Assembly: GCF_018141425.1 (NCBI RefSeq)
Contig: NZ_CP058561.1
Span: 2,356,001 to 2,420,000 of the forward strand
DNA length: 64,000 nucleotides
Source of the DNA: Vallitalea guaymasensis
Lineage (GTDB): Bacteria > Bacillota > Clostridia > Lachnospirales > Vallitaleaceae
Direction of reading: 5' to 3'
Shown: in pieces, positions 54,997 through 64,000 of the stretch
How the letters are laid out: every line of letters begins with the position of its first letter
Position numbering within the stretch: the stretch's first letter is position 1
Notes under the pieces: generated by a model
The model's database searches: none
What the model saw: only the letters and a program-made list of their open reading frames with translations
What the model was told of the DNA's origin: nothing
Made by a program: the position numbers and the translations under genes

Positions 54997-56022
54997 TTAT
55001 TCTCTGTATACGTCTTCTTTTTTCAAGTAACCACTGTCGATCAATAATTCATCTATATTATCTTTATCTACTGCAAATGGTGTTAATAAGATAGATGGAA
55101 CATCAACTGAGTTATTATTTACAGTTTGATTAGCTTCTTCTAATTTCTCGTCTTTAACTAATGCTACAGCAGCTTTTATTGCTTCTTCACCTAATAATCT
55201 AGTATCTTTGAAGATAGTCATAGTTTGTGTACCTTCAACGATTCTTATTGCTCCTGCAAGCTCAGCATCTTGTCCTGTAATAGGCACTTTTCCGTCAAGA
55301 CCTTGTGCTGCTAAAGCTTGAACAGCACCACCAGCAGTACCATCGTTAGGCGCTAAAATTGCATCTACTTTATTATTGTTAGCTGTTAGAGCATTCTCTA
55401 CTATCTTAAGAGCATTTTCTGGTTTCCAGTCATCAACAGGCTGGTCAACTAAAACTTTGATTTTTCCACTATCAACAAGTGGTTGAATATATTTCATAGC
55501 ACCTTCTTTGAATAATGTTGCATTGTTATCAGTTGGTGCACCTGCCATTAAGAAATAATTTCCTTCTGGAACTAGATCAGTGATATATTTACCTTGTAAT
55601 TCTCCAACTTTTACATTATCGAATGATATATATACGTCAATGTTTTCTGTATTCATTATTAAACGGTCATATGATATTACCTTGATACCTTCTTTTGCTG
55701 CTTCATCAACGATTGATGCTGCTGCTGATGCGTCTTGAGGAGCTACTATTAATGCGTCTACTCCTTGAGCTATTAAGTTCTTAGCTTGTGAATCTTGTTG
55801 TGACAAGTCATTATTGGCAACTTGAACTTTTAACTCTACTCCTAATTCTTTTGCAACTGCTTCCATTTTTTCTTTGTCTCTTACCCATCTTTCTTCCTGT
55901 TGTGTTGGAAGTGATAAACCTATAACAATTTTGTCATCCTTTTTAGAAGAACACCCTGCAAATAGTGAAGTTAACATCATAAGTCCTATAATAAGTGACA
56001 TCATCTTAAATTTCTTTCTCAT
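54997..56022 (-). CDS. xylF: Xylose-type sugar-binding lipoprotein (XylF/ChvE-like)
   Basis: A 341-residue periplasmic-type binding protein anchored as lipoprotein (signal peptide, lipobox LFAGC at about 19-23). The mature part has the two-lobe type 1 fold: IVIGLSLPTQQEERWVRDKE, ALIVAPQDASAAASIVDEAA, VISYDRLIMNTENIDVYISF, and LAPNDGTAGGAVQALAAQG. It delivers the sugar to the permease encoded by the next genes. GAGGGA is 5 bases ahead of the ATG. A dyad AAGGT-ATCA-ACCTT lies 46-60 bases upstream. Confidence 0.93.
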   Translation of the reverse strand: MRKKFKMMSLIIGLMMLTSLFAGCSSKKDDKIVIGLSLPTQQEERWVRDKEKMEAVAKELGVELKVQVANNDLSQQDSQAKNLIAQGVDALIVAPQDASAAASIVDEAAKEGIKVISYDRLIMNTENIDVYISFDNVKVGELQGKYITDLVPEGNYFLMAGAPTDNNATLFKEGAMKYIQPLVDSGKIKVLVDQPVDDWKPENALKIVENALTANNNKVDAILAPNDGTAGGAVQALAAQGLDGKVPITGQDAELAGAIRIVEGTQTMTIFKDTRLLGEEAIKAAVALVKDEKLEEANQTVNNNSVDVPSILLTPFAVDKDNIDELLIDSGYLKKEDVYRE

Positions 56023-56067
56023 AAAATCCCTCCGTTATTTTTAATTGTTATTAAAAAACTGTTTTAT

Positions 56068-56081
56068 AAGGTATCAACCTT
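56068..56081 (-). promoter_or_regulatory. Dyad upstream of the xylFGH operon
   Basis: AAGGT-ATCA-ACCTT (56068-56081) lies between the terminator of the previous operon and the xylF start, close to a TATAAA. It may be the site of the YesN-like activator. Confidence 0.4.
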
Positions 56082-56098
56082 ATCTACATACATTGTAA

Positions 56099-56121
56099 TA
56101 AAAAAGAGCCCAAAAGGCTCT
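56099..56121 (-). terminator. Terminator of the sensor operon
   Basis: Minus strand AGAGCC/GGCTCT, 5-base loop, then T6. It separates the sensing genes (56227-61463) from xylFGH. Confidence 0.85.
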
Positions 56122-56226
56122 AGAATAAATTATCAATAACTTAAATATTTTAATGTGTTATTCTTAATATATTAATCATATAGTAAAATTTTAATATTAA
56201 ATAATTCCATTAGAATTACCTGCTAT

Positions 56227-57297
56227 TTAATCCTTCCACTCACTCTCTGGTATATTTCTATAGATATCTTCCTTGATATGGAATCCATCTCTTATTATAG
56301 TATCTTCAATATTATCCTTGGTTACAGGAATAACATCATATTTTATATATTTCACATAATATGTTCCATCATCAATAAGAGTCTCATTCTCTATTATCTC
56401 ACCTTTTGCTATTTTGATAGCTATTTCAGCTGCTGCTTGTGCAAGAATCTTTATAGGTTTATAGACTGTCATAAGTTGAGTACCTTCAACAATCCTCTGA
56501 CATGCTGATAAATCGGCATCATGGCCTACCACTGCAACATCTCCAGCTATTCTGTTTTCAGCCAATGCTTCGATTGCTCCTTCTGCCAAACGGTCATTGG
56601 CAGCAATTATCCCATCAATATGTTCTCCTTTTGATAGGATTTCTTCTATACAAGAATATGCTACTTCTTCTCTCCAATCTTCTGCCCATACCTCTTTTAA
56701 TATATTGATGTCACCTTTTTCTACAAAAGGTTTTAATGCATCTATTGTTCCTTTGTTAAACATCTTGCTATTGTTATCTTTACTTGAACCATTAATAATT
56801 ACATAATTCCCTTTTGGTACAGCTTCCAACATGCTTTCAGCCATATATCTTCCCACTTTTTCATTATCAAAGGATACATAATAATCTACATTAGCATTGA
56901 ATATCAGCCTATCGTATGCTATAACCTTTATACCTTTCTTTTTAGCAGCTTTAGTAACTTCGGTTATACCATTTTTATCATATGGAATTACAACTAATAC
57001 ATCAACATCTTGTTCAATCAGATATTTCATCTGTTTAATCTGAGTATCATTATCTTCATTAGCATTGAGAACCAATACCTCTGCTCCTAGTTCTTTGGCT
57101 TTTGCTACAAATATATTTCTATCTCTCTGCCATCTCTCTATTACAAGAGAATCTATTGATAATCCAATCTTAATAGTATCATCTTTGACTTTTTGGTCTT
57201 TTTTGGAGTTCATAGCAACAACTATCATAGTACCTACAATAATAATCAATAAACTAACTATCGCTATAATAACCTTCAACTTCCTTTTTGCTGACAT
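56227..57297 (-). CDS. Membrane-anchored XylF-like sugar-binding protein (second)
   Basis: A 356-residue protein with an N-terminal membrane helix (about 8-30) and no lipobox, then the type 1 periplasmic-binding fold (KIGLSIDSLVIERWQRDR, DVLVVIPYDKNGITEV, IIAANDRLAEGAIEALAEN). It is close to the xylF product at 54997-56022 (similar end: IKEDIYRNIPESEWKD against KKEDVYRE). Because the helix is retained, it could act as a sensor or as an additional binding protein of the importer. It is the last gene of the LytS/YesN operon. Confidence 0.85.
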   Translation of the reverse strand: MSAKRKLKVIIAIVSLLIIIVGTMIVVAMNSKKDQKVKDDTIKIGLSIDSLVIERWQRDRNIFVAKAKELGAEVLVLNANEDNDTQIKQMKYLIEQDVDVLVVIPYDKNGITEVTKAAKKKGIKVIAYDRLIFNANVDYYVSFDNEKVGRYMAESMLEAVPKGNYVIINGSSKDNNSKMFNKGTIDALKPFVEKGDINILKEVWAEDWREEVAYSCIEEILSKGEHIDGIIAANDRLAEGAIEALAENRIAGDVAVVGHDADLSACQRIVEGTQLMTVYKPIKILAQAAAEIAIKIAKGEIIENETLIDDGTYYVKYIKYDVIPVTKDNIEDTIIRDGFHIKEDIYRNIPESEWKD

Positions 57298-57317
57298 AAG
57301 TATTACCCCCTATACTT

Positions 57318-58901
57318 TTATATGTCTTTTTGGTATTCCGTAGGTGATATACCAACAATCTTCTTGAACAATCTACTGAAATAGTTTGGATCATTATATC
57401 CTACTTCATAACAAATTTCTTTAATGGTTTTGTTAGAATTCTTAATAAGAGACTTTGATTTATTTATACGAATATTGGTCAGGTATTCAATAAAATTATA
57501 ACCTGTCTCTTCTTTAAATAACCTGCTGAAATATTGAGGACTTATACTTATCACCTTAGAAACCTCTTCTAAAGTAATTTCATTACTGAAATACTTGTCA
57601 ATATAATCTTTCGCATTCATTATCAATTTACTTACTTTGTTCTGTTTGTATTCTTTAACCATCTTTATAATATGTTTTGTTCTTTTTATGGCCCATCTTT
57701 GGATTTTTTCTTCTTCCATATTAATTATTTCTTGTAAATATGAAGAATAGTCTATATAAATATCTGATGGTATACCCATAGTATAAGCCATCTGATATAT
57801 GAGCACAATCAATTCTATCATTTTACTTTTCCTATTGATAGGCACTAACTTAGATATACTATCAAATATTTTATTGAGTATTAATAATGCTTCATCTGTA
57901 TTTCCAAGTTCAATGCTGCTTAATAGTTTTTTACATCGTTCATTATACTTATCTAGAGAGATATCTTTTACCTCTTTTACATCCATAATATGAACAACAT
58001 GCTCACCGCTATTGTCCCTAAGAGCCTTCAAAGCTTCTTCATAAGAATTATGAAGGTATTCGATTTTACTATATCCTCCAATACCTATAAAAAATTCTAC
58101 ATCAGTGCTTTTCTTGGCTTTTTTCACAATATCTTCAGCCATCTGGATAGCTTCAAGCCTCTGCTTGTACTCATCCTCATGTTCCTTTGTTGCCACAAAA
58201 ACAATTATCCTGTTAATCATAGTAGGACCTATAAGGCATTTACATCTATATTTTAACATATCTCTGATACTTGGATAGAATTTTTGGCTTTTTACACTTG
58301 AGCCAATTTTATTAGTTAGAGACATGGCTTTTTCACCTTCACCAAACTCAATGATCATCATATAACCACCATCATCCCCTAGGTCAAAGAGATCTTGGTA
58401 TCTTTTTACTTCTTTTCCGAACTCCTTATCCATTAAGATTGAGTATATGAATCCACTTTCAAGTATAGGCAGTATATTTTGAAGTTTTTCTATGTTCTCC
58501 AATTCTTTTTTTCTCTTTTTTTCCTTCTCCTCCAAGTCGCTTATTATGGAGTTCAGCGTATCAATAAGTTTATATCTGTTTATTGGCTTGAGAATATACT
58601 CTTTTACACCTAGATTAACTGCTTCTTTGGCAAATTCGAATTGTTCATAAGCAGATAGTATAACAAATTGCACTCTACTGTTTCTTTCTTTTATTTCTTT
58701 AATTGCATCAATACCGTTTATACCTGGCATCCTTATATCCATAAATATTATATCTGGATTATGGTTACTAGCTTTTTCTATGGCCTCTCTACCATTTCTC
58801 GCACTATCAACAACTTCAACATTATCAAAATTCTTACTAACAATAAATTTGACTGCATTTATAACTATTTCCTCATCATCAACAACTAATAGCTTATACA
58901 T
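57318..58901 (-). CDS. Response regulator with AraC output, YesN-like (sugar operon activator)
   Basis: A 527-residue regulator. Receiver at 1-125 (LLVVDDEEIVINAVKFIV, phospho-Asp in IIFMDIRMPGINGIDA). A linker with a helical stretch to about 390, then AraC helix-turn-helix at about 430-527 (VSKVISISPQYFSRLFKEET, CYEVGYNDPNYFSRLFKKIV). It should activate xylFGH when phosphorylated by the LytS-like kinase. ATG at 58901 follows GAGGAGATG, and the kinase stop is 1 base before; the frame extends further upstream without a site. Confidence 0.93.
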   Translation of the reverse strand: MYKLLVVDDEEIVINAVKFIVSKNFDNVEVVDSARNGREAIEKASNHNPDIIFMDIRMPGINGIDAIKEIKERNSRVQFVILSAYEQFEFAKEAVNLGVKEYILKPINRYKLIDTLNSIISDLEEKEKKRKKELENIEKLQNILPILESGFIYSILMDKEFGKEVKRYQDLFDLGDDGGYMMIIEFGEGEKAMSLTNKIGSSVKSQKFYPSIRDMLKYRCKCLIGPTMINRIIVFVATKEHEDEYKQRLEAIQMAEDIVKKAKKSTDVEFFIGIGGYSKIEYLHNSYEEALKALRDNSGEHVVHIMDVKEVKDISLDKYNERCKKLLSSIELGNTDEALLILNKIFDSISKLVPINRKSKMIELIVLIYQMAYTMGIPSDIYIDYSSYLQEIINMEEEKIQRWAIKRTKHIIKMVKEYKQNKVSKLIMNAKDYIDKYFSNEITLEEVSKVISISPQYFSRLFKEETGYNFIEYLTNIRINKSKSLIKNSNKTIKEICYEVGYNDPNYFSRLFKKIVGISPTEYQKDI

Positions 58902-58902
58902 A

Positions 58903-60438
58903 TTAACGCATCTCCTCACGGTCTGATAGAATATCTTTATTTTCCAAAGGAAGGTTAATAACGATTTTAGTCCCCATACCTTTTTCACTAATAATTTTTA
59001 TTACATCTTCTTTCCCGAAGTAAAGATGTAATCTGTGAATGACATTTCCCAGTCCTATACCTGTAGTATGCCCCTTCTTTGCTTTCTGAAGTATTTTGGA
59101 TTCAGAGGTTACTTTGAGCACCTTCTCAATGTCATCCTTCTTCATTCCAACACCATTATCTTCAATAATGATTTGTCCATATTCTTTTTCTTTTCTTGTA
59201 ACTATACGTACTATACCCCCTTCTTCCAAATCCCCAATTCCATGAATACATGCATTTTCCACTAACGGTTGTAAAATCAGAGGAGGCATAAATATTTGAG
59301 AGATACTATTGTCAACACTGAATTCAAATTGAATAAAATCTCCAAAACGTACTTTTAACAACTCAGAATATGATTTAATGTTTTCAATTTCTTCTTTCAA
59401 TGTTACTGGGTTATCCAGTTTCTTAATATTATACCTGAAAAGGGCCGACATGTTTTCTAAGAAACTGCTGGTGGTATCAGCACCTTCCATCATTGCAAGT
59501 TGTACTCCTGCATTCAAGGTATTAAATAGAAAATGTGGGTTTATTTGAGATTGAAGTGCTTGTAACTCAGCATTATCCAAAAGATTTTTCATCTTAAGGT
59601 TCTGAAGTTCCTGATCCATCAATTTGGCTTCCATTTCTGCTGTATTTCTAAGTTTCTTGATATACTCTTTGATATTGGATTTCATCTTATTGAATGCTAC
59701 CGCCATTACTTTTATTTCATCGTCAGTAGATACTATTACTTCATCTATATCAAAATTTCCTTTAGCTATCTCTTCAGCATTATGGGATAATTTTATAATA
59801 GGTTCTGTCATTTTGTATGTTGTAGAATAAATAATTAGAATAGATAATATTATTATATCTAATATTAGTATAATATTAATCTGCTGCAAAAATTTCAATT
59901 TGTTCTTTATATTAAGATACTCCCTGGTATTCCTATTGAATTCATTATAATTAACTTTGTTGATATATTCCTTGATGTAACTTTCTAATTGTGTTGTAGT
60001 AGTATATACAGTCAGGTATTCATCAATATCCCGTCCTCTTTTTGCTGCAATCCCTTTATCTGCTTCATTAAGATATGTTTCAATCATAAAAGCTATATCC
60101 TTAAGTAATAACCTGTTGTTGTCATAAGATAAACCTTTATTCATATCCATTGCTTTTTCTCTTAATTCATCACTATATCTAAGATAGTTATTAAGACTAT
60201 CTGAATGTTTAGTAGACAAGTAATTATTAAGGTTAACATTTACTTTTGTAACAGTTTCAGATAGCTCTGTAAGGGCAACTCCATCAACGAACATGGATTC
60301 CATCTTCTGCATGAATTTACTGGACATTATGAAAGTAAATATACTTACTATACTTATTAATATGATTGTTATCATAAAATAAACCAGCATTTTTCTACGA
60401 ATAGTATTAAGCCTTAATAACCTATCAAAGAATCTCAA
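58903..60438 (-). CDS. Sensor histidine kinase, LytS-like, of the sugar sensor system
   Basis: A 511-residue membrane kinase. Membrane helix 1 at about 15-40, an extracellular part, helix 2 at about 193-210, HAMP at 212-263, then the His_kinase module with LQSQINPHFLFNTLNAGVQL near 300 and ATPase lobe IIEDNGVGMKKDD. It is the partner of the binding-protein sensor encoded before it (TTGA overlap of start and stop) and of the YesN-like regulator after it. The start is TTG. In Clostridium beijerinckii XylFII, LytS and YesN form such a three-component switch for xylose; this organism shows the same plan. Confidence 0.93.
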   Translation of the reverse strand: MRFFDRLLRLNTIRRKMLVYFMITIILISIVSIFTFIMSSKFMQKMESMFVDGVALTELSETVTKVNVNLNNYLSTKHSDSLNNYLRYSDELREKAMDMNKGLSYDNNRLLLKDIAFMIETYLNEADKGIAAKRGRDIDEYLTVYTTTTQLESYIKEYINKVNYNEFNRNTREYLNIKNKLKFLQQINIILILDIIILSILIIYSTTYKMTEPIIKLSHNAEEIAKGNFDIDEVIVSTDDEIKVMAVAFNKMKSNIKEYIKKLRNTAEMEAKLMDQELQNLKMKNLLDNAELQALQSQINPHFLFNTLNAGVQLAMMEGADTTSSFLENMSALFRYNIKKLDNPVTLKEEIENIKSYSELLKVRFGDFIQFEFSVDNSISQIFMPPLILQPLVENACIHGIGDLEEGGIVRIVTRKEKEYGQIIIEDNGVGMKKDDIEKVLKVTSESKILQKAKKGHTTGIGLGNVIHRLHLYFGKEDVIKIISEKGMGTKIVINLPLENKDILSDREEMR

Positions 60439-61463
60439 CTTTCATCACCTTCACTCTTTTGCCTTTTATTGGTATAATCATCAATATTTTCATTAGTGAT
60501 AATATTTAAACCAGTATCATAAAAGGATGATGTTGTACCTTTTGTTATAACTTCTAATATAGCTTCTATACTCTTAGATCCTATATCATAAGGATTATCA
60601 ACTATAGAGGCATCTATTACATGCTTTTCAATATACTTCAATACTTCTTCACTGTCCCCATATCCAACTATTGAGATATCCCCTACTTTGTTAAGGTCAA
60701 CAATCACTTGAGCAACACCAATGGTATCTTTGACGCTGCTGCAAAAGATAGCACTTATATTAGGATAACTGTTTATTATCTTGCTGATAATGTCTTCTGC
60801 TCCTAATAAACCTAATTTGGATTCTTCAACTTTTTTTATTTCCATTTCATCATATTTATTAGTGATATCCTTGAATCCTGATAATATAAGATTCTTGGAT
60901 GTCTCCAAATAATCATTTTCTTGAATATTATCAAGGATTATAGCAATTTCTCCTTTATTATCTATGGCATTGCTAACTAGTTTCCCAGCTTTCTCTCCAA
61001 TTTCAAATGAATTGGACCCTACATAACTCTGTCTTTTACTAGCTGGTACATCTTCAAATACAGTTACAACGGGAACTCCCATATCCACAGCATGATTAAT
61101 GGCTTCTTTAATCTTTTCATTATCCGTTACCTGAAGAATAATACCATCAACCTTTGACGCTATAGCTATATTAATATAATCCAACTGTTCATTTATATCT
61201 TCTTTCTTGACATCATTGATCTCTAATGCCACTTTCATTTTGTGGCTAGCATCATTGAGTCCTTTTAAAAATGCTTCCCCTGATAATGTATTGATATCAT
61301 TGGAAATAACCATTAGGTGGTATTTAGGTGAATCTTTATCTTTATTGAATTTCTGTTCTTTACTATAATTAACGTCTTTCATATATAAAAATGAGAGACC
61401 TAGACTAATTATTAATACTAAAGATAATATACCTATTATTATACCTAAAATAACTTTTTTCAT
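60435..61463 (-). CDS. Membrane-anchored sugar-binding sensor protein (XylFII-like)
   Basis: A 342-residue protein. A membrane helix at residues 4-26 (VILGIIIGILSLVLIISLGL) and no lipobox; the rest is a type 1 periplasmic-binding fold (LMVISNDINTLSGEAFLKGL, KVDGIILQVTD, VGYGDSEEVLKYI). Its place first in the operon with a LytS-type kinase fits a sugar-binding co-sensor that passes the sugar signal across the membrane, as XylFII does; this is inference from gene order. The start has AAGGATGG. Promoter is about 60 bases upstream. Confidence 0.88.
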   Translation of the reverse strand: MKKVILGIIIGILSLVLIISLGLSFLYMKDVNYSKEQKFNKDKDSPKYHLMVISNDINTLSGEAFLKGLNDASHKMKVALEINDVKKEDINEQLDYINIAIASKVDGIILQVTDNEKIKEAINHAVDMGVPVVTVFEDVPASKRQSYVGSNSFEIGEKAGKLVSNAIDNKGEIAIILDNIQENDYLETSKNLILSGFKDITNKYDEMEIKKVEESKLGLLGAEDIISKIINSYPNISAIFCSSVKDTIGVAQVIVDLNKVGDISIVGYGDSEEVLKYIEKHVIDASIVDNPYDIGSKSIEAILEVITKGTTSSFYDTGLNIITNENIDDYTNKRQKSEGDES

Positions 61464-61862
61464 TTTTGTCCATCCTTACTTGGTAGTGTAGTCTATTTTA
61501 AAACTTTCTTGTCTATAATTATAACATATCCCTAATATTCCTTGTAAATAGCACTTTTTTGATTTATTTTCATATTAATATTAAAATAGTACTATCATAT
61601 TTTATACCAATCAAAAATTAATTTGTTGACCTATATGAACATATTACATCCCATACGTAATATTTGGAATTTATAATAAAATTAAGATATACCTCTAAAG
61701 CTTAAATAATCAACTTATTATACGTGATTAATTATACAATTCTGTAGAAATTAATACATTTTTTAATCTATATATTTACATAAATAACTATATTTGCTAA
61801 AATAATATATATGATTGAATTAAAACGCTAAGGGCAGGACTTAATAGGGGGATATTATTATT
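61464..61862. promoter_or_regulatory. Divergent region between sensor operon and ArsR gene
   Basis: No gene. Minus strand TTACAA, 18 bases, TATAAT (61518-61523) forms a promoter for the sensor operon. I could not identify a good plus-strand promoter for the ArsR gene. Confidence 0.5.
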
Positions 61863-62141
61863 ATGGAAGATATAAATAAATATTATGAAGCAGCTGAAAT
61901 TTTAAAGGTACTAGGTCATCCTACAAGATTGTGCATTGTCAATGGTTTAATTAGAAATAAAGGTTGTAATGTCTCTTTTATGCAGAGTTGTTTAAACATA
62001 CCCCAATCAACTGTGTCACAGCATATTTCTAAATTAAAATCAGCTGGAATAATTGTTGGTGAACGTAAAGGACTAGAGATCACTTATAAAGTAGTTAATC
62101 AAATAGCAATTGACCTGGTTACTTCCCTTTTTGATGATTAA
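61863..62141 (+). CDS. ArsR/SmtB-type winged helix regulator
   Basis: A 92-residue regulator. Helix-turn-helix core: AEILKVLGHPTRLCIVNGL and NIPQSTVSQHISKLKSAGI at about 10-65; the wing is GERKGLEITYKV. It has Cys residues (18-24 region LCIV and GCNV, SCLN) that might bind metal or sense redox, but the classical ELCVCD-type metal site of ArsR is absent. It starts with ATG after a GGGGGAT site. Targets unknown; the sensor operon is divergent from it. Confidence 0.85.
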   Translation: MEDINKYYEAAEILKVLGHPTRLCIVNGLIRNKGCNVSFMQSCLNIPQSTVSQHISKLKSAGIIVGERKGLEITYKVVNQIAIDLVTSLFDD

Positions 62142-62165
62142 TTTTATGACTCAAATACAAAAATA

Positions 62166-62230
62166 CAGGACTGACTCTTAATACATTATTGACGGCTATA
62201 AGCTGTTGTAAGATATAAGAGACAGTCCTG
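62166..62230. terminator. Bidirectional terminator between ArsR gene and serS
   Basis: CAGGACTGACTCTTA (62166-62180) and TAAGAGACAGTCCTG (62216-62230) pair with one mismatch and TTTTAT follows. It lies between convergent genes. Confidence 0.8.
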
Positions 62231-62245
62231 TTTTATATTAGTCTA

Positions 62246-63517
62246 TTATTGAATTTTCTCTAAACCACCCATATAATTTCTTAGGGCTTCTGGAATAACA
62301 ACACTTCCATCTTCTTGTTGGAAATTCTCAAGTATTGCAGCCGTTGCTCTACCTGCAGCTACACCACTTCCATTAAGAGTATGAATGAATTTTGCTTTGT
62401 CCTTTACATTATCTTTATATTTGATATTAGCTCTTCTAGCCTGGAAAGTTTCAAAGTTACTACAGCTTGAAATTTCTACATATCTATTATAACTTGGCAT
62501 CCATACTTCAATATCGTATTTCATAGCAGCTGTGAATCCTAAGTCACCCATACATATCTTTACTACTCTATAAGGAATATTTAATAATTGTAGAACTTCT
62601 TCTGCATCTTTTGTCAACTGTTCAAGTTCATTATAAGATTCTTCTGGTTTAACAAATTTTACTAATTCAACTTTATTGAACTGGTGTTGTCTTATCAACC
62701 CTCTAGTATCTCTTCCTGCTGAACCTGCTTCTGCTCTGAAACATGCTGTATATGCACAATGTTTAATAGGTAGTTTAGCACCCTCAAGTATTTGTTCTCT
62801 ATACATATTAGTTACTGGTACTTCAGCTGTTGGCACCAAGAAATAATCTGTACCTTCAACTTTGAATGCATCTTCTTCAAATTTAGGTAATTGTCCAGTT
62901 CCTACCATACTTTTTCTATGAACCATAAAAGGTGGGAAAACTTCTGTATAGTCATGTTTATCTACATGTAGGTCTAACATAAAGTTGATTAAAGCTCTTT
63001 CTAATCTTGCTCCCTTACCTTTGTATACAGTAAATCTAGCTCCTGTTATCTTACCTGCTGATTCTGGATCAAGAATATCTAAGTCTTTACCAATATCCCA
63101 ATGGGCTTTTGGTTCAAATCCAAAATCTCTAACCTCTCCCCAACGTCTGATTTCAACGTTATCTTCATCTGTATCACCAGCTGGAACTGATTCGTTAGGT
63201 ATATTAGGTATAGTTAACATAAAGTTATATAAATCATTATCAACTTTTTTTACTTCACCATCTATTTCTTTAATCTTATTAGATAGTTCTTTCATCTCAG
63301 CCAATACTTCTTTTACATCTTTACCTTCTTTTTTCATGGCAGGAATTTGCTTTGATACAACGTTCTGCTTATTTTTCAATTGCTCTACTTCTTGTAATAA
63401 TTGTCTTCTCTTAGTATCAAGTTCCACAAAAGAATCAAGATCAAACTCCTCTTTTCTGTTTGATAAAGCTTCTTTCACTTGGTCAAAATTGTTTCTTAAC
63501 ATTTTAATATCTAACAT
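62246..63517 (-). CDS. serS: Seryl-tRNA synthetase
   Basis: A 423-residue class II synthetase that charges tRNA-Ser. N-terminal long coiled-coil arm (about 20-105, many K/E heptads such as [20 protein letters not shown]), then the catalytic core with motif 2 [20 protein letters not shown] and motif 3 [16 protein letters not shown]. The ATG at 63517 is taken because AAGGAG lies 8 bases before it; the GTG at 63526 lies on that site. Expression is controlled by a serine T-box leader. The product is essential. Confidence 0.96.
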   Translation of the reverse strand: MLDIKMLRNNFDQVKEALSNRKEEFDLDSFVELDTKRRQLLQEVEQLKNKQNVVSKQIPAMKKEGKDVKEVLAEMKELSNKIKEIDGEVKKVDNDLYNFMLTIPNIPNESVPAGDTDEDNVEIRRWGEVRDFGFEPKAHWDIGKDLDILDPESAGKITGARFTVYKGKGARLERALINFMLDLHVDKHDYTEVFPPFMVHRKSMVGTGQLPKFEEDAFKVEGTDYFLVPTAEVPVTNMYREQILEGAKLPIKHCAYTACFRAEAGSAGRDTRGLIRQHQFNKVELVKFVKPEESYNELEQLTKDAEEVLQLLNIPYRVVKICMGDLGFTAAMKYDIEVWMPSYNRYVEISSCSNFETFQARRANIKYKDNVKDKAKFIHTLNGSGVAAGRATAAILENFQQEDGSVVIPEALRNYMGGLEKIQ

Positions 63518-63650
63518 CTTATTCACTCCTTCTATTTTTCTTTTCTATACGATTAACAAGCGACTTAGTCACTTAAGAGATTTCAGTTATCCTATATCTC
63601 TTTACCTTTCATTATCCAAAGACTGTACGAATATATAAATAAAAAACAAT

Positions 63651-63870
63651 AAAAAAACCCTTCGCCCTTAATGGGACGAAAGGATATCCGCGTTGCCACC
63701 CAATTTATTACAATAAAAATTGTAATCTCTTGATTAGTATTATAAAGGATACCAACCTCTAACTCATCGTCAGGTACTCCGGAAGTGGAGGGATTATTTC
63801 GTTTTGCCAGTTCTCACCATCTCTGACTCTCTTGAAAAACTACCTTAATCTTAGCTTCCATCATAGCACA
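63651..63870 (-). promoter_or_regulatory. T-box riboswitch (serine) upstream of serS
   Basis: On the minus strand the leader has Stem I features (AGAGAGTC around 63825-63832 and GGTGAGAACTGG), the conserved T-box GGGTGGCAACGCGG (63688-63701) and the terminator CCTTTCGTCCC/GGGCGAAGGG with T7 (63653-63684). The T-box UGGC pairs with the acceptor end GCCA of a tRNA with discriminator G, as in tRNA-Ser. The specifier codon, possibly UCC or AGU near 63775-63785, is not settled. Confidence 0.9.
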
Positions 63871-63886
63871 AAAACTATTTTTAATA

Positions 63887-63915
63887 ATTATAATATATAT
63901 TATGTTTCTTTTCAA
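63887..63915 (-). promoter_or_regulatory. Sigma-A promoter of serS
   Basis: Minus strand TTGAAA (63910-63915), 17-base spacer, TATAAT (63887-63892). It is immediately upstream of the T-box leader. Confidence 0.85.
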
Positions 63916-63931
63916 CCTAAAATATTTTTAT

Positions 63932-64000
63932 CTATATTTCATAAGTATCTACAATAAAAAGTTTTTTATTCTCCATTAAATCAATTTCCACCCACTCATC
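63932..64000 (-). CDS. C-terminal end of an unknown gene (partial at window edge)
   Basis: 22 codons read DEWVEIDLMENKKLFIVDTY and end at a TAG at 63934-63932, open to the window edge. The frame has protein-like composition, but no family can be named from so little. Confidence 0.45.
   Translation of the reverse strand, partial: DEWVEIDLMENKKLFIVDTYEI

Noticed and set aside
1-64000. CRISPR array, prophage, transposase or integrative element
   Set aside because: No regularly spaced repeats, no integrase, transposase or phage genes and no flanking repeats of the tRNA were seen.

Overview
The window reads as low-GC, AT-rich chromosome of a spore-forming, fermentative anaerobic Firmicute of the Clostridia, probably Lachnospirales (Vallitalea-like). 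This is an inference from base composition, strong AGGAGG ribosome sites, a spore photoproduct lyase, a DUF3881 protein, an electron-bifurcating [FeFe] hydrogenase, and many sugar ABC transporters paired with YesM/YesN or LytS/YesN regulators. I see no prophage, transposase, CRISPR array or rRNA. One tRNA (Arg, CCT) is present.

Layout. 1-7 kb: the start of a secreted glycan-active protein (cut by the window edge), thioredoxin, a SigV/RsiV-type ECF sigma and anti-sigma pair with its own ECF promoter, a CPBP membrane protease, three small or unknown genes, and trmB. 7.4-11.7 kb: hydC-hydB-hydA, a trimeric NAD/ferredoxin-linked hydrogenase. 11.8-16.0 kb (minus strand): a four-gene glycan operon (GT8, epimerase, FAD oxidoreductase, GT2-like membrane protein), preceded by a structured RNA with a perfect promoter, a 7-codon reading frame and two terminators. 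16.4-18.5 kb: a chemoreceptor. 18.7-31.9 kb: a carbohydrate-use locus with two secreted beta-helix enzymes carrying CBM modules, a divergent sugar ABC transporter (binding lipoprotein and two permeases, no ATPase), and a YesN/YesM two-component pair.

32-39 kb holds small proteins, a DUF2726 protein, a tRNA, two overlapping GntR regulators, a 1.1-kb empty AT-rich stretch, a secreted beta-rich protein and beta-phosphoglucomutase. 39.7-45.7 kb carries a double-domain M28 peptidase and a SWIM/SNF2 helicase. 45.8-47.8 kb is a UV-repair pair (splB, uvsE). 48-52 kb carries an acyltransferase, a DUF3881 protein, metY and a divergent HxlR regulator. 52.1-61.5 kb is a complete monosaccharide uptake and sensing locus: a three-gene xylose-type ABC transporter, a second membrane-anchored binding protein, and a LytS/YesN pair led by another membrane-anchored binding protein. 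61.8-64 kb carries an ArsR regulator and serS under a serine T-box.

The genes join into three working themes: release and import of plant- or algae-type sugars under sensor control, disposal of reductant as hydrogen, and envelope or spore protection (SigV/RsiV, glycan decoration, UV repair). The least explained items are the 15.8-16.0 kb leader RNA, the unusual cysteine-rich FAD enzyme of the glycan operon, the pair of anchored binding proteins at 56-61 kb, and a C-rich orphan transcript candidate near 7.1 kb.
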